Assembly: GCF_000376565.1 (NCBI RefSeq)
Contig: NZ_BARG01000113.1
Location: 1-40,962, forward strand
Source: Streptomyces hokutonensis
GTDB lineage: Bacteria > Actinomycetota > Actinomycetes > Streptomycetales > Streptomycetaceae
Length of the DNA stretch: 40,962 bases
Direction of reading: 5' to 3'
In this document: positions 1-7,424 of the stretch, piece by piece
Layout of the letters: the number at the start of each line of letters is the position of its first letter
Position numbering within the stretch: position 1 is the first letter of the stretch
Notes under the pieces: model-generated
What the model was told of the DNA's origin: nothing
What the model saw: the letters and a program-made list of their open reading frames with translations, nothing else
The model's database searches: none
Translations under genes and position numbers: made by a program

Positions 1-133
1 GGTGCAGCATGACGATGGAGTCCTTGCCACCGGAGAACAGAATCACCGGCCGCTCGAACTCACCCGCCACCTCACGGAAGATGTGCACCGCCTCGGACTC
101 GAGCGCGTCCAGGTGCGAGAGCGTGAAGGTCAC
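1..133 (-). CDS. cysD: Sulfate adenylyltransferase subunit 2 (CysD), N-terminal part
   Basis: The first 44 residues of CysD, the subunit that forms adenylyl sulfate from ATP and sulfate in cytoplasmic sulfate assimilation; the rest lies outside the window. Reading leftward from a GTG at 133, the peptide contains LSHLDALESEAVHIFREV and then the PP-loop motif SGGKDS, which binds the ATP pyrophosphate in this N-type ATP pyrophosphatase family. The GTG overlaps the TGA of cysC by four bases (GTGA), so cysC and cysD are translationally coupled, and cysN would be expected next. Seen: the motif and the overlap. Known: the family reaction. The assignment is firm although only the N-terminus is visible. 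Confidence 0.93.
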   Translation of the reverse strand, partial: MTFTLSHLDALESEAVHIFREVAGEFERPVILFSGGKDSIVMLH

Positions 134-681
134 AGCAGCCCCCGCTCGGCCAGCACCGCGTACACCGCGTCCGCGGACTCCTGTGGGCTCTGCGACTGCG
201 TCGGCAGCGTGAGCGCCGGGTCCGTGGGCGGCTCGTACGGGTCGTCGACGCCGGTGAGGCCGGTCAGCGCGCCCGCGGCCTGGCGGGCGTAGAGGCCCTT
301 GACGTCGCGCTCGCTGCACACCTCGACGGGGGTCGCGACATGGACCTCGATGTACGGTGTCCCGCTCGCCTCGTGGCGCTTGCGGACGGCCTCGCGGCTG
401 TCGGCGTACGGGGCGATGACCGGGACGACGGAGAGCACGCCGTTGCGGGCGAGCACCTCGGAGACGAGGCCGATGCGCTGCACATTGGTGTTGCGGTCCT
501 CGCGGGAGAAGCCGAGGCCGGCCGAGAGGAAGCGGCGTACCTCGTCACCGTCGAGGACCTCCACGCGACGCCCTTCGGCTCTCAGGCGGTCGCTCAGGTG
601 CTGGGCGATCGTCGTCTTGCCCGCACTCGGCAGTCCGGTGAGCCAGACGGTGGCTCCCTGAGCCCTTGCCGTGGTGGTCAT
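130..681 (-). CDS. cysC: Adenylylsulfate kinase (APS kinase)
   Basis: Cytoplasmic kinase that phosphorylates adenylyl sulfate (APS) to PAPS with ATP, in the sulfate activation branch. The protein is 183 residues, usual for a stand-alone CysC. Visible motifs are the Walker A loop GLPSAGKT (residues 16-23; many relatives have GLSGAGKS), the APS-contacting LDGDEVR near residue 43, DRNTNVQRIG, and the lid segment DVKGLYARQAAG. I chose the ATG at 681 rather than a TTG six bases upstream because GAGGA lies nine bases before the ATG but only three before the TTG. It is the first gene of a cysC-cysD unit with a four-base overlap. The 130 bases upstream, before the PaaX gene, contain a spaced AGCTGAG direct repeat (760-766, 771-777) of unknown meaning. 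Confidence 0.93.
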   Translation of the reverse strand: MTTTARAQGATVWLTGLPSAGKTTIAQHLSDRLRAEGRRVEVLDGDEVRRFLSAGLGFSREDRNTNVQRIGLVSEVLARNGVLSVVPVIAPYADSREAVRKRHEASGTPYIEVHVATPVEVCSERDVKGLYARQAAGALTGLTGVDDPYEPPTDPALTLPTQSQSPQESADAVYAVLAERGLL

Positions 682-811
682 GCGCAACAGTCCTCTTTCT
701 TACCCGACGAGCGACGTCGTCGAAGGTTAGGTAAGAACTCTGAGAGGACCCGCTAAGGAAGCTGAGGTTTAGCTGAGTGACCGGTGATGCGCAAGAGGCC
801 ACGGTGGTTCG

Positions 812-1636
812 TCATGAACTGTTCATGATGCCCGCGAACACCGCCCCCGCGTCCCGCAGCCGCGCGTGCAGCGCCCGGAACACCTCGGCCGAGCGGGTGC
901 CCGGCCAGTCCCGGGGGAGCAGGGCGGCGGGGAGGCCGGGGTCGACGTAGGGGAGGTGGCGCCAGGAGTCCAGGGCGAGGAGGTAGTCGCGGTAGGCCTC
1001 CTCGGGCGGGGTGTCCGCGCGCCGCTCCCAGCCGGTCAGCACCGGCGCGTGGCGGTCGAGGAACGCCTCGTGCTGCTTGGCGATCGCGGTGAGGTCCCAC
1101 CAGCGGGCCACGGCGTCGGCGGTCGCCGCGAAGCCGAGGTGCTCACCGCGGAAGAAGTCCACGTACGGGTCGAGTTGCAGCCGTCCGAGGATGTGCCGGG
1201 TCTCCTCGTAGAGACGGGCGGGCGCGATCCACACGCCCGGGGCGGCGGTGCCGAAGCCGAGGCCGGACAGCCGGGAGCGCAGGACGTGCCGCTTCTGGCG
1301 TTCGGACTCGGGGACGGAGAACACCGCGAGCACCCAGCCCTCGTCGTCCGAGGGGCCGGCCGCATAGACGCGCCGGTCGCCGTCGTCGAGCAACTGCCGT
1401 GCCTCGGGCGAGAGTTCGTAGCCGGCGGTGCCCTGGGCGGTGCGGGCGGGCACCAGGAGCCCGCGCCGTTTGAGCCGGGACACCGACGAGCGCACCGAAG
1501 GCGCGTCGACGCCGGCGGCGGCCAGGAGCCGGATCAGTTCCGCGACCGGAACCGGGCCGGGCACGAAGCGGCCGTACGCGCCGTAGAGCGTGACGATGAG
1601 AGACCGTGGAGCATGCTGGTCGGACACGTTGATCAT
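812..1636 (-). CDS. PaaX family transcriptional regulator
   Basis: A 274-residue DNA-binding regulator of the PaaX family, whose founder represses phenylacetate catabolism by responding to phenylacetyl-CoA. The N-terminus carries the family signature RSLIVTLYGAYGR and a winged helix (about residues 12-75) with the recognition segment SVRSSVSRLKRRGLL. The middle and C-terminal parts (about 90-260) show family features such as WVLAVFSVPESERQKRH and APGVWIAPARL. The start is the ATG at 1636; an in-frame GTG at 1627 is possible, and neither has a strong Shine-Dalgarno sequence. No phenylacetate genes lie nearby, so the ligand and targets cannot be inferred from context. It is transcribed alone toward cysC. 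Confidence 0.85.
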   Translation of the reverse strand: MINVSDQHAPRSLIVTLYGAYGRFVPGPVPVAELIRLLAAAGVDAPSVRSSVSRLKRRGLLVPARTAQGTAGYELSPEARQLLDDGDRRVYAAGPSDDEGWVLAVFSVPESERQKRHVLRSRLSGLGFGTAAPGVWIAPARLYEETRHILGRLQLDPYVDFFRGEHLGFAATADAVARWWDLTAIAKQHEAFLDRHAPVLTGWERRADTPPEEAYRDYLLALDSWRHLPYVDPGLPAALLPRDWPGTRSAEVFRALHARLRDAGAVFAGIMNSS

Positions 1637-1759
1637 CTTAGGTCGTCAGCATCACTGCTGGTCACCTGGGGTACGCAAGCTGAACCCGCACGGTTCGAAG
1701 ATCACCGTGGGCAGCGCGTCCGGGAAGACGATCACGCGGGACCGGTCAGGTGGGAAGGG

Positions 1760-1954
1760 TCAGGCGGCGACGGCGAGTTGGTCGGCCGGTACCCGGTGCG
1801 GGGCGACGATCCGGCCGTCGGGGAGCAGCAGGCCGCTGTCGTCGAAGACGATCGCGCCGTCGCACAGCAGCGTCCAGCCCTGCTCGGGGTGGGCGGAGAC
1901 GACGTGCGCGGTGTCGGTGTCGGTCACGGGGCACGAGGACTGGTGGGAACACAT
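1760..1954 (-). CDS. DUF5999-like small protein
   Basis: A 64-residue protein starting MCSHQSSCP and running through HVVSAHPEQGWTLLCDG and LLLPDGRIVAPHR. This matches what I remember of the small DUF5999 proteins widespread in Streptomyces; their function is unknown. Four cysteine/histidine residues cluster in the first eight positions (C2, H4, C8 and nearby) and another cysteine lies in LLCDG, so metal binding is possible but unproven. The ATG at 1954 is chosen because GGAGGT lies five bases before it; longer upstream starts lack this. It is monocistronic, divergent from the secreted protein at 2208. Confidence 0.75.
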   Translation of the reverse strand: MCSHQSSCPVTDTDTAHVVSAHPEQGWTLLCDGAIVFDDSGLLLPDGRIVAPHRVPADQLAVAA

Positions 1955-2207
1955 GGCGTACCTCCACGTCGGATGCGATCCGTTCCGGCGGCTCCTTCGC
2001 CGCCCGCATCGCATATACAGACCATCCCCCCGTCGCGAACTCATCGGAACAGCCCGCTGTGAAGCGTGACAACACGCGGACAACACTCGGACGGTTCCAC
2101 GACGCTCGGTGCGGACTCGCCACCGAAGGAGTGACGATCACGGGAGTCGGGCCGCTCGACCGGTACGAGTGGAGGCCTCTGCTTCGGATACTTCAGGAGG
2201 TATTCCC

Positions 2208-2639
2208 ATGTCCCTGCGTTCCGCCCTCGGTTCGGCGGCCGGTGCCGCGCTGCTGCTGGCCGCCGCCGCCCCCGCCGCGACCGCGTCCGCCGGCCCCTAC
2301 GAGACGGTGACGGTCGACCCGACGGGCAGCATCGCCCCGGACGGCACCGTCACGCTCTCCGGCACCTACCGCTGTCTCGGCAACTCGGGCCCGGCCTTCG
2401 TCAGTTCCTCGGTCTCCCAGGGCGACTCCGCGGTCCGGCACGGGATCGGCGGCACCCGGGCGGTCTGCGACGGCATGGAGCACAGCTGGGAGAACTCGGG
2501 CAAGCCCTCGTCCGACCCGCTGAACCCCGGCCCGGCCCACGTCGAGGCCACGGTGATGGAACTGGCCCCCCAGGGCGGCCTGCCGCTGCCCCGCTTCCAC
2601 GCGGTGCAGCAGCAGGACATCACCCTCACCGAGAGCTGA
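2208..2639 (+). CDS. Small secreted protein, DUF6299-like
   Basis: A 143-residue exported protein. A Sec-type signal peptide is clear: MSLRSALGS, then a long Ala/Leu core, with a likely cleavage site near ATASA-GPY (about residue 29). The mature part begins YETVTVDPTGSIAPDGTVTLSGTY (here split in description: a TVTVDP strand followed by DGTVTLSG), includes two cysteines (in YRCLG and AVCDGM) that could form a disulfide, and ends QQDITLTES. It resembles DUF6299 family proteins of Streptomyces; no function is established. The start is decided by AGGAGG at 2195-2200, seven bases before the ATG. A strong hairpin follows at 2666-2697. Confidence 0.7.
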   Translation: MSLRSALGSAAGAALLLAAAAPAATASAGPYETVTVDPTGSIAPDGTVTLSGTYRCLGNSGPAFVSSSVSQGDSAVRHGIGGTRAVCDGMEHSWENSGKPSSDPLNPGPAHVEATVMELAPQGGLPLPRFHAVQQQDITLTES

Positions 2640-2665
2640 GCCCGCGAGGGCGGAGCTGCATGCCT

Positions 2666-2697
2666 CCGGCCCGCCACCCTCAACGGGGGCGGGCCGG
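2666..2697. terminator. Hairpin between convergent genes
   Basis: CCGGCCCGCC (2666-2675) pairs perfectly with GGCGGGCCGG (2688-2697) around a 12-base loop. It sits between the convergent secreted-protein and lectin genes and would work in both directions. There is no U tract, as is usual for Streptomyces terminators. Confidence 0.7.
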
Positions 2698-2713
2698 ACG
2701 GGAGTTCAGCCGG

Positions 2714-3850
2714 TCAGTGCTGGGTGTTGCTCGCCCAGATCGCCGTCGAACCGGAGTAGATCACCATGTTGCCGTCGCCCTGGAGCCTGAGGTAGGCGCC
2801 GTTGTGGCCGGCGGTCTGGCTGGCCCAGACGGGCTGGTTGGAGGAGGTGTAGACGACGAGGTTGCCGTCCGCCTGGAAGACCGCGTGGTAGTTCGAGCCG
2901 AAGGTCATGGTGGCCCAACGGGGCTTGTTGTTCTCGTCGTACAGCACGAAGTTGCCGTCGGTCTGCATGCGCAGCTGCGCCTTCTTGGCGTTGATCGACT
3001 GGCCCGCGCTCAGCACCCGGGTGGCGGTGACGAGGACGTCCGACGGATAGCTCGACTTCGTGGTGGTGCCCGACTTCGTACCGGACTTGGTCGTGGTGGA
3101 CTTCTTCGTCGGCTTCGCCGCCGCGGTCGGCTTTTTCGTCTTCACGGTCGTCGGCTTGCTCACCGGCTGCGCGACGGTCGTCTTCCCCGGCGAGGTCTTG
3201 TGCGGGGTGGCGGTCTTCGGGGTCGCGTGCCGCGCGGGAGCGGACGGGCTGGACGAGGCGAACGCCCCGGCGCCCTGTGTCGCGCCGTCGCCGAGGATCG
3301 TGCCCGCCTGGTCGGCGACGACCCGGTCGTGGTTCTCCGGCGTCCTGTCCCGGCTCATCAGCAGCCCCGGTACGGCGATCAGCAGCGCGCCGAGCACCGC
3401 CGCACCGGCCAGCAGCGGGCGGCCCGGGCGGCCGACGGACGCTGCCGCCGTGTCGCCGGGGGTGGGGCCGTCCCCCTCGGGGACGCTCGCGGCCACCGCC
3501 ATCGAGGGCGCCTCGGGCTCGGCGGCCTCCTTCCGCGCCGGTCCGGCGGAGGCGGCCTCCGGGCCGGCCGGCCCGTCGGGTTCCGCCGTCCCACGGCCGG
3601 CGGCGAGCGCCTCGGTCTCGGCGGCCGGGGTCGCGGGACCGCTCAGCTCCGCCGCGACGGATTCCGCGGAGACGGTCCCGGCCGAACCGGCGGCCCCTGC
3701 GCGGGACTTGGGTGTCGCACTCGCTGTGCTCGCCGCCGCGGATTCCTCGGTGGCCGAGGTCGACGCGGTGGCGGTCTCCCCGGCCGGGGTGGCCGCTGCC
3801 GAGGTCTCTGCCGCTGTCTTCCTCGCGGTCGGTCCGGTTCGGTCTGTCAT
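2714..3850 (-). CDS. Membrane-anchored B-lectin domain protein
   Basis: A 378-residue single-pass membrane protein. Residues 1-140 are an Ala/Thr/Glu/Pro-rich low-complexity cytoplasmic region. One hydrophobic helix follows (PLLAGAAVLGALLIAVPGLL, about 145-165). The extracellular part has a Lys/Thr/Pro-rich stalk (TTVKTKKPTAAAKPTKKS) and ends in a bulb-type (B-) lectin domain of about 110 residues. That domain shows the three-fold pattern Q-x-D-G-N-x-V-x-Y: MQTDGNFVLYD, FQADGNLVVYT and LQGDGNMVIYS, each followed by a tryptophan strand. These are the mannose-binding signatures of the family. The start is the ATG at 3850 (MTDRTGP); the frame is open further upstream, but that overlaps the divergent beta-helix gene and has no family support. 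It may bind glycans outside the cell. A link to the adjacent type VII locus is only positional. Confidence 0.85.
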   Translation of the reverse strand: MTDRTGPTARKTAAETSAAATPAGETATASTSATEESAAASTASATPKSRAGAAGSAGTVSAESVAAELSGPATPAAETEALAAGRGTAEPDGPAGPEAASAGPARKEAAEPEAPSMAVAASVPEGDGPTPGDTAAASVGRPGRPLLAGAAVLGALLIAVPGLLMSRDRTPENHDRVVADQAGTILGDGATQGAGAFASSSPSAPARHATPKTATPHKTSPGKTTVAQPVSKPTTVKTKKPTAAAKPTKKSTTTKSGTKSGTTTKSSYPSDVLVTATRVLSAGQSINAKKAQLRMQTDGNFVLYDENNKPRWATMTFGSNYHAVFQADGNLVVYTSSNQPVWASQTAGHNGAYLRLQGDGNMVIYSGSTAIWASNTQH

Positions 3851-4079
3851 CCGCCCTGTCCGCCCCAATCGCCCAGCAGTTCGTCGTACGTCTGTATGGA
3901 CAATCCTTTCACGCGCATACACGCACGTGCGCCAACGGCGGTTCCTTTCCCGGGAGTTAACAATCGTCACGCACAAGCTGCGGTGCTGGTACGGCTGTTG
4001 CGGGACGGCACATAATTTGCCGTACGGCATGATGGGGTTGGCCGCAACCGACAGGTGCCGACACGAGGAGGTCAGCTGA
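3851..4079. promoter_or_regulatory. Divergent promoter region, lectin gene / EccA-like gene
   Basis: A 229-base region between divergent genes, locally lower in GC. On the plus strand a -10-like CATAAT (4011-4016) is followed at once by the 10-base palindrome GCCGTACGGC (4019-4028), an operator-like position. GAGGAGG at 4065-4071 is the ribosome site of the downstream GTG start. No convincing -35 box is seen, so promoter placement is tentative. Confidence 0.35.
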
Positions 4080-7000
4080 GTGCGCCAGGTACTGACGGTC
4101 TGTCCGGAGGGCACCGGGGACGCCCGGACGATCGGAGAGGCCCTGGCCAGGGCGCGCGGAGGCGCGGTGCTGAGTGTGCGCCCGGGGACGTACGAGGAGA
4201 ATCTCGTCGTCACCACCCGGGTGACCATCGTCGCCGAACAGGCGCGCGGCACCGTCCGGTTGGCACCGCGCAAGGGCATCGTGATCTCGCTGCGCGTGGA
4301 CGCGGTGATGCTGACCGACCTGGTGGTCCAGGGCCATGACGAGGAACAGCCCGCCGTCGACGCCTCGCACGGGCAGGTCGCGATGCAGGGCTGCGATCTC
4401 TCCGGCGCCTCGTGGACGACCGTACTGGCCCGCAACTCCGGCTCGTTGGCGATGCGCGAGTGCCGGGTCTCCAACCGCACCGGCGCCGGGGTCGTCGTCA
4501 CCTCGCCGACCGAGAGCTCGCTGGAGTCCTGCACCTTCGAACACCTCGGCACCAGCGGTGTGGTGATCGGCGAGCGCGGTCGGGCCACCCTGCGCGGCTG
4601 CACGATCCGGGACGCGCGCGGCAACGGCGTGCTCGCCAACGGCGACGCGCAGGGTTCCGTAGAGGACTGTGATCTCGCCTCAACCGACAAGCCGTCGCTG
4701 GCACTTGAGGAGCGCAGCGCGATCCGGGTGCTGCGGACCGTGGTCCGCGACACCTCCATCGGTGTGCATGTGACCAGCTCCGCCCGCTGCGAGCTGGAGG
4801 AGGTGCGGGTCACCGGCTCCAGCGGGCCCGGCATCATCGTCTCGCACGGCAGCGACCCGGTGCTGCGCCGCTGCCGCACCGCCCGCACCACGGGCAACGG
4901 CCTGCTGGTGACGGACCGTTCGCGCGGCACGTACGAGGACTGCTGGCTGACCGGCGCCCAGACGGCGGCGCTGCGGGTGGCCGGTGCCTCCTCGCCCACA
5001 CTGACCTCGCTGACCGTCCGGGACGGCGAATCGGACGGCGTCCTCCTCGAAGAGGACGCGGCGGCCGAGCTGGAGCGCGTGGAGATCATCGACGTCAAGG
5101 GCGCCGGTGTGGTGATCCGCGGCAACGCCAACCCGCTGGTGCGGCGCGCCCGGATCACCGGTGCGGGCGGCTCCGGAGTCTCCGTGCGCGACGGCGGGCG
5201 CGGCCGAGTCGAGGACTGCACGGTCGAGGCGCCGGGCGGCGCGGGCGCGGAGGTCGCGGCGGGCGGCAACGTCTATCTCGCCGGATTCCGGGTCAACAAC
5301 CCCGGCGGCGCCGGTCTGGAGATCGGCGGCGAGGGCACGGCCGCGCTCCGTGACGGCGAGCTGGTCTCGGCCGGCGGCTGCGGTGTACTCGTGGACACCG
5401 GCGGCGAGTTGACGGCGAACCGGGTGCGGACCGCCGCCTCCGCCGAGCACGGCTTCCTGGTCCGCGACGGCGGCCGGGCCTCCCTGAACGGCTGCGAGGC
5501 GGCCGGCAACGACCGCGACGGCATCCGCGTCGAGTCGGAGGCACCCGTCTCGGTCGTGGGCTGCACGGTCCGCGACAACAAGGGCGGCGGCCTAGTCCAG
5601 GCCAAGGCCGGCGGCCGGCTGGCCGTGGAGAACCTCACCAGCACCGGCAACGAGTCCCGCGACGCCTGGGGCTTCGGCGAGGCCGAGGGCACCGACCCGG
5701 CGGGCACCGTACCGGAGTCGGAGGGCCCCGGACGCCCCGACGGACCCATGGCCGCGCTGGAGGGCCTGATCGGCCTCGACAACGTCAAGGAACAGGTCCG
5801 CACCCTCGTCAACCTCACCCAGCTCGCCCGGCGCCGCGCCCAACTCGGCATGTCCGCACCGCCGATGAGCCGCCACCTGGTCTTCGCCGGCCCGCCCGGC
5901 ACCGGCAAGACCACCGTGGCCCGCCTCTACGGCACGATCCTCGCCGAGCTGGGCGCCCTGCGCTCCGGGCACCTCGTCGAGGTCTCCCGCGCCGATCTGG
6001 TCGCCCAGGTCATCGGCGGTACGGCCATCAAGACCACCGAGGCCTTCGAACGGGCCCTGGGCGGCGTCCTGTTCGTCGACGAGGCGTACACCCTCACCTC
6101 CGACTCCCGTGGTTCCGGGGCCGACTTCGGGCGCGAGGCCGTAGACACGCTGCTGAAGCTGATGGAGGACCACCGCGAGGACGTGGTCGTCGTCGCGGCG
6201 GGCTACTCCGACGAGATGCGCAGCTTCCTCGGCTCCAACCCCGGTCTGGCGTCCCGCTTCTCACGGACCGTCGAGTTCGAGAACTACTCGGTGCCCGAGC
6301 TGGTGGAGATCATGGAGAGCATGTGCGTACGCCACCAGTACGCGCTCGCCGACGAGACCCGGCACGCGCTCGCGGTGCACTTCGAGCGAATACCGAAGGA
6401 CGCAGGATTCGGCAACGGCCGTGCCGCACGGCAGGTGTTCGAGGAGATGGTGGACCGCCAGGCCGTACGGCTGTCCGCGCTCACCGACGTCACCGAGCAG
6501 GACCTCTCGCTGCTGCTGCCGCAGGACATCAGCGAGGAGGCGGCCCGCACCGCCGCCGACGGCCCGAACGCCGTCGACCCCGGCGACGACGCGCTCAGCA
6601 GGCTGGACGCGCTGGTCGGACTCCACGCCGTGAAGCGGGACGTCACCGACCTCGTCAACCTGGTCTCCACCGCCAAGCAGCGCGAGGCCGCCGGACTCCC
6701 GGTGCCCCGCCTCAGCCACCACCTCGTCTTCACCGGCCCGCCCGGCACCGGCAAGACCACGGTCGCCCGGCTCTACGGCGAACTCCTCGCGTCCCTGGGC
6801 GTGTTGCCGCGCGGCCAGCTCGTCGAGGTGTCCCGCGCCGATCTCGTCGGCCGATACGTGGGCCACACCGCACAGTTGACCCGCGAGGTCTTCGAACGGG
6901 CCCTGGGCGGTGTGCTGTTCGTCGACGAGGCCTACACGCTCACCCCGCGCGAGGCGTCCGGTTCGGACTTCGGCAGGGAAGCCGTCGACACCCTGCTGAA

Positions 7001-7424
7001 GCTGATGGAGGACCACCGGGACAAGGTGGTCGTCATCGTCGCGGGCTACACCCAGGAGATGGAGACGTTCCTCGCCTCCAACCCGGGCCTGTCCTCCCGG
7101 TTCTCGCGCCGGGTGGAGTTCGCCGACTACTCCTCCGACGAGCTGGTCACCATCGTCCGCGAGCACGCCGTACAGCTCGGGTACGAGTGCGCGGCCGGAC
7201 TTGGACCGGTCCTGCGGCAGCACTTCGACGCGCTGCCCCGCGACCGGTCCTTCGGCAACGCGCGCACCGCCCGCCAGATCCTGGAGCGGATGATGACCCG
7301 ACAGGCGGGCCGGCTCAGCAGACTGGCCGTCCCCAGCCTCGACGACCTGCGGCTGCTCCTCCCGGAGGACCTCGCGGACCCGGCGGCCACGTCTCCCTCC
7401 TCCAGCGGGGCGGCCCGGACGTGA
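4080..7424 (+). CDS. EccA-like protein: beta-helix plus two CbxX-type AAA+ domains
   Basis: A cytoplasmic protein of 1,114 residues. Residues 1 to about 530 form a right-handed parallel beta-helix, shown by many imperfect 22-24-residue repeats with the pattern C-x-x-x-x-x-x-x-G-x-G-V, such as CRVSNRTGAGVVV and CTIRDARGNGVLA. Two CbxX/CfxQ (EccA-type) AAA+ domains follow, at about 557-810 and 842-1100. Each has Walker A GPPGTGKTTVARLYG, Walker B GGVLFVDEAYTL and the sensor/arginine segment SNPGL-x-SRFSR. Mycobacterial EccA has a TPR region and one such AAA domain and is thought to act on substrate-chaperone complexes; a similar role is inferred here. The pore loop is RYVG in the second AAA (Tyr926) but QVIG in the first (Val644). 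The start is the GTG at 4080, eight bases after GAGGAGG. Its stop overlaps the mycP start by four bases. Confidence 0.85.
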   Translation: MRQVLTVCPEGTGDARTIGEALARARGGAVLSVRPGTYEENLVVTTRVTIVAEQARGTVRLAPRKGIVISLRVDAVMLTDLVVQGHDEEQPAVDASHGQVAMQGCDLSGASWTTVLARNSGSLAMRECRVSNRTGAGVVVTSPTESSLESCTFEHLGTSGVVIGERGRATLRGCTIRDARGNGVLANGDAQGSVEDCDLASTDKPSLALEERSAIRVLRTVVRDTSIGVHVTSSARCELEEVRVTGSSGPGIIVSHGSDPVLRRCRTARTTGNGLLVTDRSRGTYEDCWLTGAQTAALRVAGASSPTLTSLTVRDGESDGVLLEEDAAAELERVEIIDVKGAGVVIRGNANPLVRRARITGAGGSGVSVRDGGRGRVEDCTVEAPGGAGAEVAAGGNVYLAGFRVNNPGGAGLEIGGEGTAALRDGELVSAGGCGVLVDTGGELTANRVRTAASAEHGFLVRDGGRASLNGCEAAGNDRDGIRVESEAPVSVVGCTVRDNKGGGLVQAKAGGRLAVENLTSTGNESRDAWGFGEAEGTDPAGTVPESEGPGRPDGPMAALEGLIGLDNVKEQVRTLVNLTQLARRRAQLGMSAPPMSRHLVFAGPPGTGKTTVARLYGTILAELGALRSGHLVEVSRADLVAQVIGGTAIKTTEAFERALGGVLFVDEAYTLTSDSRGSGADFGREAVDTLLKLMEDHREDVVVVAAGYSDEMRSFLGSNPGLASRFSRTVEFENYSVPELVEIMESMCVRHQYALADETRHALAVHFERIPKDAGFGNGRAARQVFEEMVDRQAVRLSALTDVTEQDLSLLLPQDISEEAARTAADGPNAVDPGDDALSRLDALVGLHAVKRDVTDLVNLVSTAKQREAAGLPVPRLSHHLVFTGPPGTGKTTVARLYGELLASLGVLPRGQLVEVSRADLVGRYVGHTAQLTREVFERALGGVLFVDEAYTLTPREASGSDFGREAVDTLLKLMEDHRDKVVVIVAGYTQEMETFLASNPGLSSRFSRRVEFADYSSDELVTIVREHAVQLGYECAAGLGPVLRQHFDALPRDRSFGNARTARQILERMMTRQAGRLSRLAVPSLDDLRLLLPEDLADPAATSPSSSGAART

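Noticed and set aside
1652..1735. Possible 27-residue minus-strand GTG frame after the DUF5999-like gene
   Set aside because: It reads like plausible protein and shares the frame of the upstream gene beyond its stop, but it has no ribosome site and no recognised family, so it is not called as a gene.
2714..5269. Upstream extension of the lectin gene frame to 5269
   Set aside because: The extension is antisense to the beta-helix gene and is Ser/Arg/Thr-rich without motifs. The lectin protein has a sensible start at 3850.
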